Origin: DASRHK01 sp963776465
Lineage (GTDB): Bacteria; Pseudomonadota; Gammaproteobacteria; Nevskiales; Nevskiaceae
Reading direction: 5' to 3'
Assembly (NCBI GenBank): GCA_963776465.1
Contig: CAVZMV010000001.1
Coordinates: 558,001-622,000 of the forward strand
Length of the DNA stretch: 64,000 nt
Both the position numbers and the translations under genes were made by a program. The notes beneath the pieces are model-generated. The model saw nothing but the letters and a program-made list of their open reading frames with translations, ran no database searches and had not been told where the DNA came from. Below, one piece after another: positions 9,138 through 20,410 of this stretch. How positions within the stretch are numbered: position 1 is the first letter of the stretch; the number at the start of each line of letters is the position of its first letter.

Positions 9138-10316
9138 CTTACTAGCAACCGGACGCCGCCTCGGCGTCGAGAATCGGTCCTTGAGCTTCAGCAGTGGCTT
9201 CTCGAAGCCTTCGTGCGTGAGGTGCGCGAGCGTCAGCACCACCGGCACGTAGAACGGGATGAAGCAGAACGTGGCCAGGTAGCCGTGGCCCAACCAGTCC
9301 TGCAGCGCGTGCAGCAACGGCTCCATCGCGAACAGCAGCGGGTAATGGATGATGTAGATCGCGTACGAGCGCTTGCCGAGCCAGTCCAGGAACGGATGCG
9401 AGAAGAACGTCTGCACCGGGTTGCGATGGCAGATCGTGTAGATCAAGAGCGCGCAGTTGAAATAGATGACGCTGTAGCCCCACACCCACTGATAGCCCCC
9501 CGGCATCGACAACGGGTAGCCGAGCGCCAGCGGCGGCGCGTGCCGCCATTCCGGGACGATCCCCCAGCCCCACAGCGGCACGGCGACCGCGTAGCTCACC
9601 ACGATCGAGACCAGCAGCCACCACACCTGCGGCCGGATGCGGATGTAATTGAGCAGCGCGCCGAACGCGAAACCGTCCAGGTGCGAGAAGGTCGAGAAGT
9701 ACGTCGCGAAGTACACCTTCTCGCGCGGCACGAAGTGCTGAAAGCCGATCGGCGGCGGCCAGAACTCCACCGTCGCCCAGCGCAGCAGCGGCGTCGCCAC
9801 CAGGATCGCGACCAGCACGATCGGCAGGCGCTTGCGGCCCACGAAGTACACGACGAGCGGCCACAAGAGATAGAACTGCTCCTCCACCGACAGCGACCAC
9901 AGGTGATCGAGCAGGTGCGTGCCGTGATGCTTGTCGGTGGTGAGGAACAGGTTGTAGACGTAGGCGAAGGCGTAAGGCAGCTCGCCGCTGGTCTGCCGAT
10001 GCACGACTTCGACGAAGAGCCCGAGCACGAGCAGGATCGAGAGGTACAGGTAATAGATCGGGAAGACGCGCAACGTGCGCCGGATGTAGAAGCGCTTGAG
10101 GCACTCGCCGAGCCGGTCGGTGCCGGCGATGTCGTCGAACAGAATGCGGGTGATCAGGAATCCCGACAGCACGAAGAAGCTCGACAGCCCGACCCAGCCG
10201 GCGCCGAACAGGTTCAGGTGAACCAGGATCACCAGCAGCATGGCCAGGCCGCGCAGTCCGTCGAGCCCGACCAGGCGGCCCTGCGTGCTGCTGACGGTCG
10301 GATCGGGCTGGCTCAT
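9105..10316 (-). CDS. Acyltransferase-3 family membrane protein (OafA/YrhL type)
   Basis: This 403-residue polytopic protein has about ten membrane segments. It carries acyltransferase-3 hallmarks: LDGLRGLAMLLVILVH near the N-terminus with the conserved catalytic His, FFVLSGFLIT, FYIRRTLRVFPIYYL and HLWSLSVEEQFYLLWP. Such proteins move acyl groups across the inner membrane onto surface polysaccharides or lipids. Start is ATG at 10316; longer readings upstream are not protein-like. The last residues (EVLAGPP) are encoded by palindrome copy A, so the stop codon was probably set by that element. A paralogue lies at 44385-45569. Substrate is unknown. Confidence 0.9.
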   Translation of the reverse strand: MSQPDPTVSSTQGRLVGLDGLRGLAMLLVILVHLNLFGAGWVGLSSFFVLSGFLITRILFDDIAGTDRLGECLKRFYIRRTLRVFPIYYLYLSILLVLGLFVEVVHRQTSGELPYAFAYVYNLFLTTDKHHGTHLLDHLWSLSVEEQFYLLWPLVVYFVGRKRLPIVLVAILVATPLLRWATVEFWPPPIGFQHFVPREKVYFATYFSTFSHLDGFAFGALLNYIRIRPQVWWLLVSIVVSYAVAVPLWGWGIVPEWRHAPPLALGYPLSMPGGYQWVWGYSVIYFNCALLIYTICHRNPVQTFFSHPFLDWLGKRSYAIYIIHYPLLFAMEPLLHALQDWLGHGYLATFCFIPFYVPVVLTLAHLTHEGFEKPLLKLKDRFSTPRRRPVASKGTPEVLAGPP

Positions 10317-10438
10317 CGCTCTTGAAGGTTCAAACCTTGCGCCGCTCTGGCGCGTCCAATCGGCAGTCCCGCAGGCGTCTGGACGGCGCAACGCGCGTGA
10401 TAAACTTTTGCCTCAATTCAGCTGCGATTCTAGCCTGC

Positions 10439-10754
10439 ATGCGCGAGCTTCAACCCGCCCAGCTCAAGCCCTTGCTCGATGCCGGACGCGTGACGCTGCT
10501 CGACGTGCGCGTTCCGGAAGAGCTCGCGGCGGCGGCGCTGCCGGGATCGGTGAACATCCCGATGTCCGAGCTGGCGTCGCGGCTGTCGGAGCTCGACGCG
10601 AGCGCGCCGATCGTGGTGATCTGCCATCACGGCGTGCGCAGCGAGCTGGCCGGACGCCTGCTGGAGCGCAACGGCTTCACCGCCGTGTCACACCTGGCCG
10701 GGGGGATCGACGCCTGGTCGCGCCAGGTCGACGCCGCGGTGCCTCGGGTACTAG
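10439..10754 (+). CDS. Rhodanese-domain protein, frame-disrupted just before its stop
   Basis: This is a single rhodanese domain of about 104 residues: LLDVRVPEEL, then the active-site loop CHHGVR with catalytic Cys, and a C-terminal GGIDAWSRQVDAAVPR. GlpE/COG0607-type proteins commonly end in PRY. Here the sequence reads CCT CGG GTA CTA and misses a stop, so the frame runs on into tolC. Deleting one G at 10746-10748 gives Pro-Arg-Tyr and a TAG at 10752-10754. I therefore place the natural end there. It would be a cytoplasmic sulfurtransferase. It is divergent from the acyltransferase and followed 50 bp later by tolC. Confidence 0.85.
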
Positions 10755-10804
10755 CTACGAAGGTCCGACCCGCCCTGCGCGGGTCCGCAACAAAAGGGAG
10801 TTTT

Positions 10805-12199
10805 ATGCGCCTTGCCGCGTTTGGCTTCGCTGTTCTGACTGCGCCCAGCCTGGTCCAGGCCAACGACCTGATGAAGGTCTACGAGCTGGCGCTCACCAAC
10901 GACCCCACGTACCTGGCGTCGCAGCACGCCCGTGACGCGCTCGCGGCCGCAAGGCCGATCGCGCTGGCGCCGCTGCTGCCGCAGGTCAACGGCGCTTATC
11001 GCCCGAGCAAGGATCATTTCGAGTTCACGCCGCCGGACGCCGAGTCCTGCCAGCAGGCCGGCCAGCCCGCAGGCTGCACGTTCGAGTCCGACACCCGGCC
11101 CTACACCTTGTCGCTGACGCTGACGCAGTCGATCTTCGACTGGTCGGCGATCGAGGGCTATCGCCAGGCCGGGGACACCGCCGCGCTCGCCGAGGTTAAC
11201 TTCCACGCCGCCGAGCAGAACCTGCTGCTGCGCGTGGCGCAGGCGTATTTCAACGTGCTCGCCTCCGCCGACGCGCTGCGCGCGTCGCGCGCCGAGAACA
11301 AGGCTGTCGAGCGCCAGCTCGAGCAGGCGCGCCGCCGCTTCGACGTGGGCCTTTCCGCGATCACCGACGTGCAGGAAGCGCAGGCACGCTTCGACCTCAC
11401 CGTCGCCACCGCCATCCAGGCAGAGCAGAACTTCCGCTCCAGCCGCGAGGCACTGGCGGAGATCACGGGGCCGGCGACCATCGGACTGTCCTCGGTGCAC
11501 GACGACATCGGCCTGCCGGGCCCGGATCCTCAGAACGTCGCCAAGTGGACCGAGGTGGCGCTGCAGGAGAACCTCGACCTCGCCGCCGCCAGGCTGCAGA
11601 CCTCGATCGCCAAGAAGGGCATCGGCGTCGCGCGCGGCGGCTACCTGCCGACCGTCAACGTGCAGGCGCAGGGCGTCAACGGCGAAAGCTCGGGCTTCAA
11701 CCGCGGCTACTACGAGGACCGCGTCTACGGCCTCAACGTCAACGTGCCGATCTTCCACGGCCTGGGCAACTGGCACACCGTGGACCGCGCGCAGAGCGTG
11801 CACGAGCAGCGCAAAGCCGAGGAGCTCGGCGTGCGTCGCCGCGTGGAGCACGTCACCCGCGACGCGTACCAGGCGGTGCTGTCGGGCGCCGCGCGGGTCA
11901 AGGCGCTCAAGCAGGCGGTGCTGTCGAACACCACCGCGCTGCAGGCCAGCGACGTCGGCCTGCAGGTCGGCGCGCGCACCAACGTCGACGTCCTCAACGC
12001 GCAGCAATTGCTGTACATCGCGCAGCGCGACTACGCGTCCGCGCGCTACAACTACCTGGTGTCGATCCTGGCGCTCAAGAACGCCGCCGGGCGGCTGACG
12101 GTGAAGGACCTCGCCGAGATCGACCGCCTGCTGGTGAGCTGCGACGTGACCCTGCAGGCCAACGAGGACGGCATCTGCGCCGTGGGCAAGGAGCCGTAG
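10805..12199 (+). CDS. tolC: TolC-family outer membrane efflux protein
   Basis: This 464-residue protein starts at ATG 10805 behind a strong AAAAGGGAG ribosome-binding site and carries a signal peptide cut after LVQA. The mature protein begins NDLMKVYELALTNDPTYLAS, the usual TolC N-terminus. Two OEP repeats are visible, with helical stretches such as VAQAYFNVLASADALRAS and RRFDVGLSAITDVQEAQARF, and the second repeat GLQVGARTNVDVLNAQQLLY. It would form the trimeric outer-membrane channel of type I secretion or RND/ABC efflux. The upstream rhodanese frame runs into it through an apparent one-base insertion. Its stop is followed by an imperfect inverted repeat (GCGGAC ... GTCCGC, about 12202-12228) without a T run. 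Confidence 0.93.
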   Translation: MRLAAFGFAVLTAPSLVQANDLMKVYELALTNDPTYLASQHARDALAAARPIALAPLLPQVNGAYRPSKDHFEFTPPDAESCQQAGQPAGCTFESDTRPYTLSLTLTQSIFDWSAIEGYRQAGDTAALAEVNFHAAEQNLLLRVAQAYFNVLASADALRASRAENKAVERQLEQARRRFDVGLSAITDVQEAQARFDLTVATAIQAEQNFRSSREALAEITGPATIGLSSVHDDIGLPGPDPQNVAKWTEVALQENLDLAAARLQTSIAKKGIGVARGGYLPTVNVQAQGVNGESSGFNRGYYEDRVYGLNVNVPIFHGLGNWHTVDRAQSVHEQRKAEELGVRRRVEHVTRDAYQAVLSGAARVKALKQAVLSNTTALQASDVGLQVGARTNVDVLNAQQLLYIAQRDYASARYNYLVSILALKNAAGRLTVKDLAEIDRLLVSCDVTLQANEDGICAVGKEP

Positions 12200-12262
12200 C
12201 GCGGACAGCGGCGTCGGCCGTCCGCTAGACTGCCGACACGCCCTTTCAACCGGTTCTCATCG

Positions 12263-13966
12263 ATGCATCTCGCTTCGCGCCTCGCCGGCGCGCTCCTGCT
12301 GGCGACGCTGTCCCTCCCGGCGATGGCGTTCGCGCCGGACGTCTCGCAGCTCGACACCGTTCCGCTGCACCTGGTGCGCGCGCCCTTGGCCAAGCGCATC
12401 GAAGCGGCGGCGAGCAAGAGCCACCCGTACCAGTTCGCCGTCCGCGCCGCGCTGCCGCTGGACCTCTCGGCCGGGCGATGGGATGCCCTCGACGCGCACA
12501 CGCTGCGCTGGCGCACGCGCGTCGCGTCGCCGGGCGCGCAATCGCTCAACTTCGAGTTCGCGGAATTCCAGCTTCCGGCCGGCGCCTCGCTGTGGATCTA
12601 TGACAGCGCCGGCGAAGTCGCGCAGGGACCGTACACGGCGGCGAACCATACGCCCGAAGGCAAGCTCTGGACGCCGGTGGTGCCCGGCGCGCAGGCCGTC
12701 ATCGAGCTGCGCGTCCCCGCGGACGCGCGCGACCAGGTACATCTGTCGCTCGCCGCGGTGAACCACGGCTTCCGTGGATTCGGCAAGGACGAGATGCTGA
12801 TCGGCCCCAAGTCGGCGTCGTGCAACATCGACGTGGTCTGCCCGCAGGGCGATCCCTGGCGCAACGAGATCCGCTCGGTGGCGCGCATCCAGGTCGGCGG
12901 GTCGTTCGTCTGCAGCGGCCAGCTGCTCAACAACGTGCGGCAGAACGAAGACCCGCTGTTCATCACGGCCAACCACTGCTTCATCGGACAGACCCCGAGC
13001 ACGCCCGCGTCCTCAGTGACGTTCTACTGGAACTTCCAGGCGCCGGCGTGCGGCAGCGGCAACGGCTCGCTGTCGCAGACGCAGGTGGGCTCGACCCTGC
13101 TCGCCGGAAACCGCACCTACGACTTCAGCCTGCTGCGGATGAACCAGGCGCCGGTCGCGCACGATCCTTCCGCCTACTTCGCGGGCTGGAACGCCAACGA
13201 CGTGGCGCCGCAGTCGGGCGTCACCATCCATCACCCCAGTGGCGACGAGAAGGCGCTCAGCGTCTACAACACGCCGGCCAGCCGCGACGACGGCGAGTGC
13301 ATCGAGCAGGAAGGCTCGGACTGCACGCGCAGCGTCAACGCGTGGGGCGTGAACTGGTCGCAGGGCACCACCGAGGTCGGCTCCTCCGGCGGCGGCCTGT
13401 GGGACCAGAACCATTACGTCGTCGGCTGGCTCTCCGGCGGACCGATCTTCGAGTGCGAGACCGGTCCTGACGAATACGCGCGGATGGAAGGCGCCTTCGA
13501 CGTGGGCCTGAAGGCCATCCTGGATCCCGACAACACCGGCGCGATGACGCTCGCCGGCCGCAACTTCACCGTCGGCGCCAGCCACGCGCCGATCGCCGTC
13601 AACGACGCCAGGAGCGTCGCGCAGGATGCTGCCGAGACGCTGATCGCGGTGCTCGCCAACGACAGCGACGCGGACGGCGACCCGCTGACGATCACGGCTC
13701 TGGGCGCGCCCAACCACGGCGGCACCGTGGTGACCCGCACCGGCGGCGTGGGCTATCGGCCCGCAGCCGGCTTCAGCGGCGTCGAGACGTTCACCTACAC
13801 CATCTCCGATGGCGACGGCGGCACCTCGACCGCTACGGTCACCGTGACGGTGACGCCGACCGGAAGCTCCGGCGGCGACGGTGGCGGTGGTGGCGCAATC
13901 GCGCCGTCGCTGCTGATCCTGCTTCTCACCGCTGCATTCTCGCGTCGCCGATTTCTCGGGACCTGA
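12263..13966 (+). CDS. Secreted trypsin-fold endopeptidase with cadherin-like domain and C-terminal anchor
   Basis: A 567-residue preprotein with a signal peptide (to about residue 24) and an N-terminal beta-rich prodomain (LPAGASLWIYD, GPYTAANHTPEGKLW). The peptidase domain has the catalytic triad His238 (FITANHC), Asp287 (YDFSLLRM) and Ser375 (EVGSSGGG), as in lysyl-endopeptidase-like S1 enzymes. A bacterial cadherin-like domain follows (residues about 441-540: VNDARSVAQDAAE, NDSDADGDPLTIT, GFSGVETFTYTISDGDGG). The C-terminus is a Gly-rich GGDGGGGG segment, a membrane helix and RRR, matching the plan of GlyGly-CTERM-type sorting signals. It lies one base upstream of its paralogue. Processing by rhombosortase is inference; no such gene is in the window. 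Confidence 0.93.
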   Translation: MHLASRLAGALLLATLSLPAMAFAPDVSQLDTVPLHLVRAPLAKRIEAAASKSHPYQFAVRAALPLDLSAGRWDALDAHTLRWRTRVASPGAQSLNFEFAEFQLPAGASLWIYDSAGEVAQGPYTAANHTPEGKLWTPVVPGAQAVIELRVPADARDQVHLSLAAVNHGFRGFGKDEMLIGPKSASCNIDVVCPQGDPWRNEIRSVARIQVGGSFVCSGQLLNNVRQNEDPLFITANHCFIGQTPSTPASSVTFYWNFQAPACGSGNGSLSQTQVGSTLLAGNRTYDFSLLRMNQAPVAHDPSAYFAGWNANDVAPQSGVTIHHPSGDEKALSVYNTPASRDDGECIEQEGSDCTRSVNAWGVNWSQGTTEVGSSGGGLWDQNHYVVGWLSGGPIFECETGPDEYARMEGAFDVGLKAILDPDNTGAMTLAGRNFTVGASHAPIAVNDARSVAQDAAETLIAVLANDSDADGDPLTITALGAPNHGGTVVTRTGGVGYRPAAGFSGVETFTYTISDGDGGTSTATVTVTVTPTGSSGGDGGGGGAIAPSLLILLLTAAFSRRRFLGT

Positions 13967-13967
13967 C

Positions 13968-15458
13968 GTGGGCGCAGCCCGGCTTGCGGCCAGCGTGCTG
14001 GCCGCGCTGCTCCTGCACCCGCTCGCCGCTGCCGCGCTGACGCCGGACCTCTCCGACCAGGCGCTGATCCCGCTCAAGCTGGTGCGCGCGCCGCTCGCCA
14101 AGCAGATCGAGGCGGCAACCGAGAAGACGCTGCCGCTGCAGTTCGCCGTCGGGGCGCCGCTTTCGGCCACGCTTGCCGACGGGCTCTGGGACTTCAGCGA
14201 CGCGACGACGGCGCGCTGGCGGCTGCGCGTGGGCTCGCCGGGCGCCGAGTCGCTGAGCTTCACGTTTGCCCGCTTCCATCTGCCGGCCGGTGCCGAGCTG
14301 TGGATCTACGACAGCGGCGGCGAGCTCGTGCAGGGCCCCTACACGCAGGCCAATCACACACCGGAAGGCAAGCTGTGGAGCGCGATCGTGCTTGGCGACC
14401 AGGCGGTGCTCGAGCTGCGGGTCGCGGACGCGGCGCGCGACGAGATCGCGCTCGAGCTGGCGGAGGTCGGTCACGGCTTCCGCGGATTCGGCAAGGAAGG
14501 CGCCGAGGCCAAGTCCGGCTCCTGCAACATCGACGTCGTCTGTCCGCAGGGTAACCCGTGGCGCAACGAAATCCGCTCGGTGGCGCGCATCTCCATCGAC
14601 AACCGCGTGCTGTGCACGGGGCAGATGCTCAACAACACGCGGCAGGACAACGATCCGCTGTTCATCACCGCCAATCACTGCGGCATCGGCCAGAACCTGT
14701 GCGGCATCACCGGCACCGCCAGCTGCTCGCCCTCCTCCGTGGTGTTCTACTGGAACTACTACAACAGCAGCTGCCGCAGCTCCACGGGCACGGCCGACCG
14801 CAATGGCAACGGCTCGCTGGCGCAGAACCAGAGCGCGGCGAGCCTGCTGGCCGGCGACGTCGGCTCCGACTTCTCGCTGCTGCGCCTGCGCAACGCGCCG
14901 CCGCCTGCGTACAACGTCTACTTCGCCGGCTGGAACGCGGCCGGTAACGTGCCGCAGTCCGGCGCGTCGATCCACCATCCGACCGGCGACGAGAAGTCCA
15001 TCGCCCTGTTCCAGTCACCGGCCGAGCGCGCCGACAGCTGCATCGAAGGCACGCTGGCGAACTGCCGGCGCAACGTCCACGCCTGGGGCCTGCGCTGGGC
15101 GCAGGGCACCACCGAGCAGGGCTCGTCCGGCGGCGGCCTCTGGGACGAGAACCATCTGGTCGTCGGCTGGCTGTCGGGCGGCGAAGCGTCGTGCAGCAAC
15201 CGCAGCGGCGAGGATTTCTTCGCGCGCATGGAAGCGGCTTGGATGGCCGGCGCGCAGCCGGGCCAGCGACTGCAGCCGTGGCTCTCGCCCGACGACGCGA
15301 GCCAGAAAAGCGTCTGCGGCAAGAACCAGTCCGGCGGCTCCTGCGACAACTCCAGCGCGCCGGAGCCGGTCGCAGGCGGAAGCCTCGGCTGGATGCTGCT
15401 GCTGCCCTTCTGGCTGGTTATTTCACGCCGTGCATCCAACGCCGCATCAGCGGCGTGA
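13968..15458 (+). CDS. Secreted trypsin-fold endopeptidase, tandem paralogue, with C-terminal anchor
   Basis: This 496-residue protein is clearly paralogous to the preceding gene over its prodomain and peptidase domain (LVRAPLAKQIEAA, CNIDVVCPQGNPWRNEIRSV). Its triad is His237 (FITANHC), Asp301 (SDFSLLR) and Ser387 (EQGSSGGG), and many Cys residues suggest disulfides. It lacks the cadherin-like domain: the peptidase is followed by a short Ser/Gly linker, a membrane helix (GWMLLLPFWLVI) and SRR, an anchor layout shared with its neighbour. The GTG start at 13968 is one base after the upstream stop, so the two are translated together. Its 3' end overlaps the convergent POT transporter by 41 bp. 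Confidence 0.92.
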   Translation: MGAARLAASVLAALLLHPLAAAALTPDLSDQALIPLKLVRAPLAKQIEAATEKTLPLQFAVGAPLSATLADGLWDFSDATTARWRLRVGSPGAESLSFTFARFHLPAGAELWIYDSGGELVQGPYTQANHTPEGKLWSAIVLGDQAVLELRVADAARDEIALELAEVGHGFRGFGKEGAEAKSGSCNIDVVCPQGNPWRNEIRSVARISIDNRVLCTGQMLNNTRQDNDPLFITANHCGIGQNLCGITGTASCSPSSVVFYWNYYNSSCRSSTGTADRNGNGSLAQNQSAASLLAGDVGSDFSLLRLRNAPPPAYNVYFAGWNAAGNVPQSGASIHHPTGDEKSIALFQSPAERADSCIEGTLANCRRNVHAWGLRWAQGTTEQGSSGGGLWDENHLVVGWLSGGEASCSNRSGEDFFARMEAAWMAGAQPGQRLQPWLSPDDASQKSVCGKNQSGGSCDNSSAPEPVAGGSLGWMLLLPFWLVISRRASNAASAA

Positions 15459-17010
15459 GCACGAGCACCGCGACGCCGCAGCCGATCCCGATCTTCGCGG
15501 AATAGACCCAGAGCTGGTCGTACTTGGTCAGCGCGTCGGCGACGTTGATCACGGCGCCCTCGGGGATCTGGATCGAGGAAAGCTTGCCCAGGTGCGCTGC
15601 CATCACCTCGGAGTACGACGTGCCGAGCCACCATGCGCCCATCATCACGCCGAGCACGCGCGGAACCGACAACTGGGTGACGGCCGACAGCCCGACCGGC
15701 GAGAGCAGCATCTCGCCGAGCTCGAGCACGAAGTACGCGAGCACGAACCATCCGAGTCCGACGAGGCCGCTGTTCTCCGGGTGTCGCGAGGCGTACGAGA
15801 GCACGACGAACGCCAGCCCCGCGAAGACCAGCCCGAGTCCTGACTTCGCGGGTGTGCTCGGGTTCATGCCTGCGCGCTCGAGCCGCGGCCAGAGCCACGC
15901 GAAGAACGGCGCCAGCAGGATCACGAACACGCTGCCCAGCCCGTAGAGCTGCGAGGCGGTCCACTCCACGCTCCATCCGAGCAGGCTCGTGTGCCGCTCC
16001 AGCGAGCGATCGGAGAACAGGATCCACGACCCGCCGGTCTGCTCGTAGAGCGTGAAGAACAGGAGCGCGACGCCGATCAGCGCGACCAGCACCGACATCT
16101 GCTGGCGCTGCACGCGCGTGCAGTGCCGGAACAGGAACCACAGGATCGACACCGAGAACACGGTGGTCACCGCGTGCATCGCCAGCACCACGGGGCTCGC
16201 GCTCCAGGCGCCGGGAATCACCGGGATCACCGCCGAGTGCATCTGGATCAGCAGCCAGATCAGCGCCACGCCGACCAGCGACCCCGCGTAGATCAGCTGC
16301 TCTCGCGTCAGCCCGAAGGCGACGCGCTCGCGCAGCCGCGCAGCATCGGGGGGCTCGGCGTGGCCCATCAGGTGGCGCTGCCCGAGCAGGAACACCGACA
16401 GGCCGACGAGCATGCCGACGCCCGCGGCGCCGAAGCCGTAGCGCCAGCCGTAGCGCTCGCCGAGCCAGCCGCAGACCAGCGTCGCCAGCACCGCGCCGAC
16501 GTTGATGCCGGCGTAGAAGATGGTGAATCCCGAATCGCGGCGCGGGTCGTTGCCACGGTAGAGCTTGCCGACGATGGTCGAGATGTTGGGCTTCAGGAAG
16601 CCCACGCCGACGACGATCAGCGCCAGCGATAGATAGAACACCCGCAGAGAGACAATGTCGCGCGCGATCTCGCCGTCGACCACCGTCGCTGCGTGGCCTT
16701 CGAAGGCCATGCCGAAATGTCCCAGCACCAGCAGCACGCCGCCGAGCAGCACGCTCTTGCGCATGCCCAGGTAGCGGTCGGCCAGGAGGCCGCCGATCAC
16801 CGGCATCGCGTAGACCAGCCCACCGTAGGCGCCGACCAGGTTGTAGCCGTGGTCGTCGGAGAACAGGTGGTACTTGGTGAGATACAGCAGCAGCAGCGCG
16901 CGCATCCCGTAATACGAGAAGCGCTCCCACATCTCGGTCAGGAAGCAGACGTACAGCCCGACCGGATGACCGAGGAACTCCCGCGGGACGCTTGGGCTGG
17001 CCGCTGGCAT
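15418..17010 (-). CDS. POT/PTR family proton-dependent oligopeptide transporter
   Basis: This 530-residue protein has 12-14 hydrophobic segments. It begins with the POT signature TEMWERFSYYGMRALL, containing the ExxER proton-coupling motif, and includes GFLKPNISTIVGKLY, another family hallmark. It imports di- and tripeptides across the inner membrane by proton symport. Its neighbours are two secreted endopeptidases on one side (overlapping 3' ends) and an S9 peptidase divergent on the other, so the set fits extracellular protein digestion followed by peptide uptake and hydrolysis. Start is ATG at 17010. Only 63 bp separate it from the divergent S9 gene. Confidence 0.93.
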   Translation of the reverse strand: MPAASPSVPREFLGHPVGLYVCFLTEMWERFSYYGMRALLLLYLTKYHLFSDDHGYNLVGAYGGLVYAMPVIGGLLADRYLGMRKSVLLGGVLLVLGHFGMAFEGHAATVVDGEIARDIVSLRVFYLSLALIVVGVGFLKPNISTIVGKLYRGNDPRRDSGFTIFYAGINVGAVLATLVCGWLGERYGWRYGFGAAGVGMLVGLSVFLLGQRHLMGHAEPPDAARLRERVAFGLTREQLIYAGSLVGVALIWLLIQMHSAVIPVIPGAWSASPVVLAMHAVTTVFSVSILWFLFRHCTRVQRQQMSVLVALIGVALLFFTLYEQTGGSWILFSDRSLERHTSLLGWSVEWTASQLYGLGSVFVILLAPFFAWLWPRLERAGMNPSTPAKSGLGLVFAGLAFVVLSYASRHPENSGLVGLGWFVLAYFVLELGEMLLSPVGLSAVTQLSVPRVLGVMMGAWWLGTSYSEVMAAHLGKLSSIQIPEGAVINVADALTKYDQLWVYSAKIGIGCGVAVLVLTPLMRRWMHGVK

Positions 17011-17073
17011 GCGGACGGCAGTATAGGCAACGCGGTTACCATTCACGCCTCGACGTCCGCCTCCGACGCACGC

Positions 17074-19132
<2,059 letters not shown>

Positions 19133-19134
19133 GC

Positions 19135-20022
19135 CTACTGCAGCACGACCAGCACGACGCCACCCACCGCCAGCGCGCATCCCGTGAGCTGACGGCGCGT
19201 CACGAGCTCTTTGAGCGTGAGCACCGCCAGAGCGATCATGAACACCGCCGCGAGCTCGTTGAGCACCGCGGCAATCGAGGCCTTGGTGTACTTGTAGCCC
19301 GCGAGCCACAGCAGCATCGAGATGTAGGTGCCCAGCACCGAGCCGGCGATGACCTGCGGCCAGTGACGCACGCCGCGATACGCCGCCACCAGCTGCGCGC
19401 CGCTGCCCTGCCACACCGCCACGATCAGCATGCCGACCAGCCCACCGGCGATGCGCAGCATCACCACCCAGAAGAAGTCGTAGCGCTCGAGCAGTGGTTT
19501 CGCGATGACGACGCCCGCCGCCATCACCAGCACCGAGACGACGCCATAGGCCGCGCCGATCCGCAGGTGCCGCGCGTCGACGTGCCCGGCGGGCTGCCAG
19601 GTCGCGAGCACGATCCCCGCAAGCACCAGCACCACGCCGGCGACCTGCCAGGCAAACAGGCGCTCGTTCAGGAACAGCACCGACAGCAGGATCACGCCGG
19701 GCGAATACATCGTCTGCGCCACCGCCATACGACCGGCACCGATGGCGTTGAGCGCGCGGAAGTACAGCGTGTCGCCAAGGCCGATGCCGATCAGCCCGGA
19801 GAACAGCGTGAGCGGCAGGCTCCAGCCCGGCAGCGATGGCCATTGCGGCGACACCACCGCCACGGTGGCGATCATCAGCACGAGCCCGATGAAGTTCTTG
19901 AGCAGGTTGAGCGCGAACGGGGCCAGGCTCTCGCCGGACTTCTTGAACAGAATGACGGCGCTGGCCCAGGCGAACGCGCAGGCGATCGAGTAGAGCTCGC
20001 CCGGCCCTAACGCCAGGCTCAC
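19135..20022 (-). CDS. EamA/DMT-superfamily transporter
   Basis: This 295-residue protein has ten hydrophobic segments arranged as two EamA repeats, the normal plan for drug/metabolite exporters. GTG at 20022 is the start, and GTGA overlaps the HxlR stop, so the two genes are translationally coupled. Coupling suggests that the HxlR regulator controls this exporter, and the pair lies divergent from an AhpD-like protein across a large palindrome. Substrate is not deducible. The 3' end faces the S9 peptidase with only 2 bp between stops. Confidence 0.9.
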   Translation of the reverse strand: MSLALGPGELYSIACAFAWASAVILFKKSGESLAPFALNLLKNFIGLVLMIATVAVVSPQWPSLPGWSLPLTLFSGLIGIGLGDTLYFRALNAIGAGRMAVAQTMYSPGVILLSVLFLNERLFAWQVAGVVLVLAGIVLATWQPAGHVDARHLRIGAAYGVVSVLVMAAGVVIAKPLLERYDFFWVVMLRIAGGLVGMLIVAVWQGSGAQLVAAYRGVRHWPQVIAGSVLGTYISMLLWLAGYKYTKASIAAVLNELAAVFMIALAVLTLKELVTRRQLTGCALAVGGVVLVVLQ

Positions 20023-20351
20023 CGTCGCCGCGGTAGAGCTTTCACCCAGCTCTCGGCCCAGCGGTTGAGCGCGGGAAATAATTTCAACAATTGCTTGCCG
20101 CGCGCGGTCAGCCGATAACGGCCGGCGGCATCGACGTCCACGATCAGCGCCTGCTGCAGGTCCGCCAGCCGCTGGTTGAGCACCGAGGGCGACATGCCGC
20201 CGCAGGCCGCCTGCAGATCGCGGAAGCCGCAGGGTTTCTCGCGCAGCTCCCAGATGACGCGGAGCAGCCAGCGCCGGCCGAGCAGCTCCAGCAGGATCAT
20301 GATGGGACGCGCGGTCGGGGAACCTCGGGCGCGTCGCTGTTGTCTAACCAT
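20019..20351 (-). CDS. HxlR-family winged-helix regulator
   Basis: This 110-residue protein matches HxlR (PF01638): ILLELLGRRWLLRVIWELRE, then CGFRDLQAACGGMSPSVLNQ and RLADLQQALIV, ending in a basic tail. HxlR proteins often sense electrophiles or aldehydes through a Cys. The usual N-terminal Cys of the family (CPVE) is not present; one Cys sits in KPCGF and one in AACGG. Start ATG 20351 lies only 5 bp from the palindromic operator, which probably contains its own promoter, implying a very short or absent leader. It is coupled by GTGA to the EamA exporter. Confidence 0.85.
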   Translation of the reverse strand: MVRQQRRARGSPTARPIMILLELLGRRWLLRVIWELREKPCGFRDLQAACGGMSPSVLNQRLADLQQALIVDVDAAGRYRLTARGKQLLKLFPALNRWAESWVKALPRRR

Positions 20352-20356
20352 GTTGC

Positions 20357-20395
20357 GCTACGATATTAGAAGCACTACGCTTCTAATATCGTAGC
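20357..20395. promoter_or_regulatory. Perfect 17-bp-arm palindromic operator between hxlR-like and AhpD-like genes
   Basis: The arms 20357-20373 and 20379-20395 are perfect reverse complements of 17 bp around a 5-nt spacer (ACTAC). Each arm contains a TAATAT hexamer pointing outwards (plus strand 20384-20389, minus strand 20363-20368) that could be the -10 of each divergent gene. A dimeric winged-helix regulator bound here would block both promoters. The AT-rich island stands out in a GC-rich region. Confidence 0.85.
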
Positions 20396-20410
20396 ACAGG
20401 ATCCTCTCGC

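Noticed and set aside
12197..12232. Inverted repeat after tolC as an intrinsic terminator
   Set aside because: Arms are about 6 bp with a large interior and no T run; too weak to call as a terminator.
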